From NCBI GenBank assembly GCA_020355945.1, contig CP070627.1, forward strand, positions 6,761,219 through 6,769,502: DNA of 8,284 bases. The letters run 5' to 3'. Position numbers and translations under genes: made by a program. The notes beneath the pieces were generated by a model. It saw nothing but the letters and a program-made list of their open reading frames with translations. It had not been told where the DNA came from and searched no databases. This document shows positions 5,984 to 8,284 of the stretch, one piece after another (position 1 is the first letter of the stretch; the number at the start of each line of letters is the position of its first letter). The stretch comes from Candidatus Aminicenantota bacterium. Lineage in GTDB: Bacteria; Acidobacteriota; Aminicenantia; UBA2199.

Positions 5984-6825
5984 AATTTCTTCCTCCGGTA
6001 AACCCCACGTGTACCCACCAACGGATGACATTCCACCTTAAGATGACGAATTTTACCTGGCACATGAATATACGGCCACAACTGCGATTCCCCCATGATT
6101 ACCGGGTAATAAAGCTGGTATCCGTCTTTGTCCGGCCCTATCATCGGGTTAGGTTCATGCCCGTTAAACTCCGCAATTTTTGTTGAATTTTCCGGCAAAT
6201 AATTTCGGGTCATTTCAAAAATGTTCCTGGGCAGCCCATTAATGGTCCCCATATATTTGCTAAATAATTTCAGCATCTTCCTGGCGCGAGGATTCAGCCT
6301 CTCCAGTTTTAGTATCTCTTCGATTAACTGTCTGATATGATATTGAAGGAATTTATAATAACCTTCACCATACGTATCATACGTATGATACGTATCATAC
6401 GTGGGCATACCCCCCCAAAACCGGTCACCTGCCAACCACTGGACAAGGGAGGCAAATTCCCGCTGCTTCAGGTTGGTAAGATAAAATGAATAGATATTAG
6501 CGCTATCAATTTCCTGTAATCCCTTTCGCACCAGTTGATTTAATGCCGGGTATCCACCGGGAAACAACATCACTTCAATAGGCAGGGCATGTTCCGGGGT
6601 ATCCTCATCAATACCCTGGAACCCGGGAAGAGAAACCTCTCCCCTGGTCAACATATCATTTACCTTTTCCTGGTCCAAACCCAGGGTCCTGTCTTCCACC
6701 AACCAACCCGAAGCCACAGCCTCTTCAAATTGAACCCGGGTAATAGGAAAAAAATGGTAAAAGGTCTCCTCGTCTTTGCGGCCCACCAGGGGAAACCCGG
6801 TTTTATCCATCTCAAAATGGCACAT
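5980..6825 (-). CDS. FGE-sulfatase-like (C-type-lectin-fold) protein, probably non-catalytic
   Basis: The 281-residue product shows a weak but ordered resemblance to formylglycine-generating-enzyme domains. Residues 10-37 (Gly-Phe-Pro-Leu-Val-Gly-Arg ... Phe-Pro-Ile-Thr-Arg-Val-Gln-Phe-Glu) resemble the opening Met-Gly ... Val-Thr-x-x-x-Phe. Residues 114-142 (Phe-Tyr-Leu-Thr-Asn-Leu ... Val-Gln-Trp-Leu ... Met-Pro-Thr) resemble the central Leu-Pro-Thr-x-x-Glu-Trp region. The end (Val-Gly-Thr-Arg-Gly-Val-Tyr-Arg) resembles the Gly-Phe-Arg close. The paired catalytic cysteines are not evident, so a binding or structural role is more likely than sulfatase activation. A repeated Thr-Tyr-Asp/His tract at 142-152 interrupts the central region. 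The ATG at 6825 follows GGGGGGTGAT, nearly a full anti-SD match; a TTG at 6846 or an ATG at 6810 is less well supported. Confidence 0.82.
   Translation of the reverse strand: MCHFEMDKTGFPLVGRKDEETFYHFFPITRVQFEEAVASGWLVEDRTLGLDQEKVNDMLTRGEVSLPGFQGIDEDTPEHALPIEVMLFPGGYPALNQLVRKGLQEIDSANIYSFYLTNLKQREFASLVQWLAGDRFWGGMPTYDTYHTYDTYGEGYYKFLQYHIRQLIEEILKLERLNPRARKMLKLFSKYMGTINGLPRNIFEMTRNYLPENSTKIAEFNGHEPNPMIGPDKDGYQLYYPVIMGESQLWPYIHVPGKIRHLKVECHPLVGTRGVYRRKKL
5981..5996 (-). promoter_or_regulatory. Strong Shine-Dalgarno that fixes the sigma-like gene start
   Basis: GGAGGA lies at 5996-5991, inside the end of the FGE-like gene, with ATG at 5983-5981. The ATGA overlap with the upstream stop suggests coupled translation. 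Confidence 0.8.
6372..6402. repeat. In-frame 9-bp tandem repeat forming overlapping 22-bp palindromes
   Basis: Units ACGTATCAT, ACGTATGAT and ACGTATCAT followed by ACGT lie inside the FGE-like gene. Positions 6372-6393 and 6381-6402 are each perfect 22-bp palindromes. On the coding strand the tract gives alternating Thr-Tyr-Asp and Thr-Tyr-His, directly after Met-Pro at residues 140-141. Confidence 0.95.
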
Positions 6826-6838
6826 ATCACCCCCCACA

Positions 6839-6878
6839 CCAGGCAAAGCCCAAACTAAAAAAAACCGGCTTTGCCTGG
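6839..6878. repeat. Hairpin with 12-bp perfect arms upstream of the FGE-like gene
   Basis: The arms CCAGGCAAAGCC (6839-6850) and GGCTTTGCCTGG (6867-6878) are exact inverted repeats around a 16-nt loop containing an A-run. On the minus strand the hairpin ends 3 nt before the G-rich Shine-Dalgarno of the FGE-like gene, so it could affect initiation, processing or mRNA stability. Its layout (CCAGG ... GCCGG-T-run ... GGC ... CCTGG) matches the hairpin at 5270-5301. It has no trailing T-tract on the minus strand. Confidence 0.85.
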
Positions 6879-6990
6879 AAATTCCAAATCACAAATCCCA
6901 AATTACAAACAAAAAAGAATACCAGGGAATTGAAAGGATTTAATTTAACGCCCTTCTTCATCATTCGACACTCATCATTCATCATTCCAC
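6869..6990. repeat. Dispersed-repeat-like intergenic DNA between the vWA-like and FGE-like genes
   Basis: Two low-complexity parts are visible. At 6878-6910 a loose direct repeat reads AAATTCC-AAATCAC-AAATCCC-AAATTAC. At 6957-6988 TCATCATTC-type units recur (TCATCATTC, TCATCATTC, ATCATTCC). I recall sequences of both kinds as abundant intergenic repeats in environmental bacterial genomes, where they are often mis-annotated as short proteins containing Asn-Asp-Glu-Cys-Arg-Met-Met. On the minus strand the TCATCATTC part supplies the stop of the vWA-like gene. No gene is supported in this gap. Confidence 0.55.
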
Positions 6991-8284
6991 GACGTAGAAT
7001 GTCCGATTGCCCATGGAAACGCTTCCCCGTTTCACTTGTCGGGGTTGACTGGTCCTGGCCGGGCAAAAAACATAGACTGACCCGTTCATTTTAAAAAAGT
7101 AATAATCGTCTATTTTTGCGCCTGTTTTGGCGATGAACCACTGCTTTTTATGGGGTTCAAGGATGACATATCCACGGGAACGTCTCAAGGAAGAAAATAT
7201 GATTTGCGTTATCGATTCATCCAGGGGTTTGCACTTGAGCATGGGTTTATGCCGGGTATAACACACCGGGCATATATAATTTCCCGGCTCATCAGTAAAA
7301 TTTTTCCATATTTCCCATTCATCTTCCGGTAATTGGCCGGTAATGACATGGGAATGATATTGAAGAATAGGATTTTTTTTCCCGGGCAGGTGCCCGGAAA
7401 CCGTATGTAACCCGCTTTTTTCTTTTATTTCTATCTCATAATCAATGGTTTTGCCAGGGGAATTGGTTAAAAACAACCCGTTGAGAATGACTGACGCGGT
7501 TTCTTCCCGGGGTTCATATACAAAGACCCTGGTGCGGTTGTCTATTTCATCGCTTTTTAATATCACCCCGGGATTATTCCATTCATAGGGGAGCCAATTT
7601 TCAAATACTAAAGATACGCGGGTAATTTTCCTGGGAATTACCTTTAATTTTTCTTTTACATTCTTTTTTATATCCTTCAACAGGGTGATATGTTTTTGGG
7701 GTAGATACTTTTTGTAGGAGTTGTTAAAGCAGAACCACAGGTGCTGCCAGAAGACATCGCTTAGATCAAAATCCCGGCAATCATAAACCGGGCCATTGCT
7801 GATGACAATCATTCGTTTTTGTGCTGCCAGGCTTCGTTTTTGCCAATAGCCTACCAGCGGGGAAATAAAATTACCCCGCCAGGGCAATTGGAATTCCCTT
7901 TGTTTTCTCATGAGATAACCATCCAGGGTTTTCGGGTTTGTAAAGCGGTTGATATTCAATAATTCGGGTTCCCGGCAGCTCAGGAAGTGCACATAGAAGG
8001 ACCGGTCTTTACGGGCCAGGTTTTGCAGGATTTCATAAACGGTTTGGGCAATTGGCGATTCTTTCCCGGTTTTTCTTGTCCATAAAGGTTCGGCAAAAGA
8101 ACTCCCATCAATAGCAATGACCACCACCTCGTTTACCATATCCTGGCACGGGTCTATAAAAAATGTATTCTTTTCAAATCCGAATCTAAGATCAAACACG
8201 CCGTCATATTCACCGGAATAGTGAAAAGAGGTTTTTAATTCTTTGAATTGGGGTGCGGTGGTATAGGTGAACAGGGTTGGGGCG
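6982..8284 (-). CDS. vWA-like protein with a C-terminal zinc-knuckle-like motif, 5' end outside the window
   Basis: The frame is open from the right edge, giving at least 433 residues, so the GTG at 8199 is internal. Counting from the edge, residues 52-62 (Glu-Val-Val-Val-Ile-Ala-Ile-Asp-Gly-Ser-Ser) look like the first strand and MIDAS Asp-x-Ser-x-Ser of a von Willebrand A domain, but shortened. Asn-Phe-Ile-Ser-Pro-Leu (138-143) and Met-Ile-Val-Ile-Ser-Asn-Gly ... Asp (158-168) fit the later MIDAS Thr and Asp strands. The MIDAS is degenerate, so metal binding is doubtful. The second half includes Cys-Pro-Val-Cys at 318/321 and Cys331, a possible zinc knuckle, and a beta-rich tail. It reads first in the operon as seen here. 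It may be a scaffold or adaptor; a MoxR-type ATPase partner, common with vWA proteins, could lie beyond the edge but is not in the window. Confidence 0.82.
   Translation of the reverse strand, partial: APTLFTYTTAPQFKELKTSFHYSGEYDGVFDLRFGFEKNTFFIDPCQDMVNEVVVIAIDGSSFAEPLWTRKTGKESPIAQTVYEILQNLARKDRSFYVHFLSCREPELLNINRFTNPKTLDGYLMRKQREFQLPWRGNFISPLVGYWQKRSLAAQKRMIVISNGPVYDCRDFDLSDVFWQHLWFCFNNSYKKYLPQKHITLLKDIKKNVKEKLKVIPRKITRVSLVFENWLPYEWNNPGVILKSDEIDNRTRVFVYEPREETASVILNGLFLTNSPGKTIDYEIEIKEKSGLHTVSGHLPGKKNPILQYHSHVITGQLPEDEWEIWKNFTDEPGNYICPVCYTRHKPMLKCKPLDESITQIIFSSLRRSRGYVILEPHKKQWFIAKTGAKIDDYYFFKMNGSVYVFCPARTSQPRQVKRGSVSMGNRTFYVVE

Noticed and set aside
5984..6031. Upstream start at 6031 for the sigma-like gene
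   Set aside because: The ATG at 5983 has GGAGGA at good spacing and an ATGA overlap; the 6031 start has neither.
5980..6825. Diversity-generating retroelement target gene
   Set aside because: FGE-like folds can be such targets, but no reverse transcriptase, template repeat or adenine-biased variable region is visible in the window.
6826..6846. TTG start at 6846 for the FGE-like gene
   Set aside because: It lies inside the hairpin arm, and the ATG at 6825 directly follows a near-perfect anti-SD match.
6839..6878. Rho-independent terminator after the vWA-like gene
   Set aside because: The stem is followed on the minus strand by TGTGGGGGG, not a T-tract; the same lack applies to the hairpin at 5270-5301.
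6827..7066. Short protein with an Asn-Asp-Glu-Cys-Arg-Met-Met segment
   Set aside because: It is a translation of dispersed-repeat-like DNA plus the antisense-frame end of the vWA-like gene.

Overview
The window is a single-direction gene block on the minus strand, with no plus-strand gene I can support. Read in transcription order (right to left) it holds seven genes. They are a vWA-like protein cut by the right edge, a protein resembling the formylglycine-generating-enzyme (FGE-sulfatase) fold, a small helical protein resembling a sigma-70 factor, a membrane-anchored zinc-ribbon protein, and three tandem paralogous membrane proteins with C-terminal helical repeats. Below these (positions 1-460) lie the remains of a VapBC-type toxin-antitoxin module and a 21-bp tandem repeat that runs off the left edge.

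Spacing suggests one transcript for most of the block. The FGE-like and sigma-like genes overlap by 4 bp. The zinc-ribbon gene is 3 nt from the first membrane paralog, and the three paralogs overlap by 8 and 4 bp. Two longer gaps (about 156 bp after the vWA-like gene and 88 bp after the sigma-like gene) each hold a hairpin with a shared layout, and the first also holds repeat-like DNA. Neither hairpin has a T-tract on the transcribed side, so neither looks like a simple terminator. No promoter is visible; it probably lies beyond the right edge.

The organism is a bacterium with moderately low GC, Shine-Dalgarno starts (GGAGG and close variants) and much repeat-laden accessory DNA. The hairpin family, the TCATCATTC-type repeat and the operon style remind me of Desulfobacterota or similar environmental lineages. 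That is an impression, not a demonstrated assignment.

How the genes might work together is inference. A degenerate vWA protein, an FGE-like protein and a possible sigma or HTH protein would form a soluble sensing or regulatory part. Four membrane proteins, one with zinc knuckles and three with cytoplasm- or periplasm-facing helical repeats, would form an envelope part. This resembles, in outline only, multi-gene signalling or conflict operons that mix vWA and FGE-like domains. No nuclease, protease or ATPase is visible here, although one could lie upstream of the right edge. The triplicated membrane family with its shared Tyr-Tyr-Val-Pro / Ser-Val-Trp-Trp motif is the most distinctive component and I do not recognise it.
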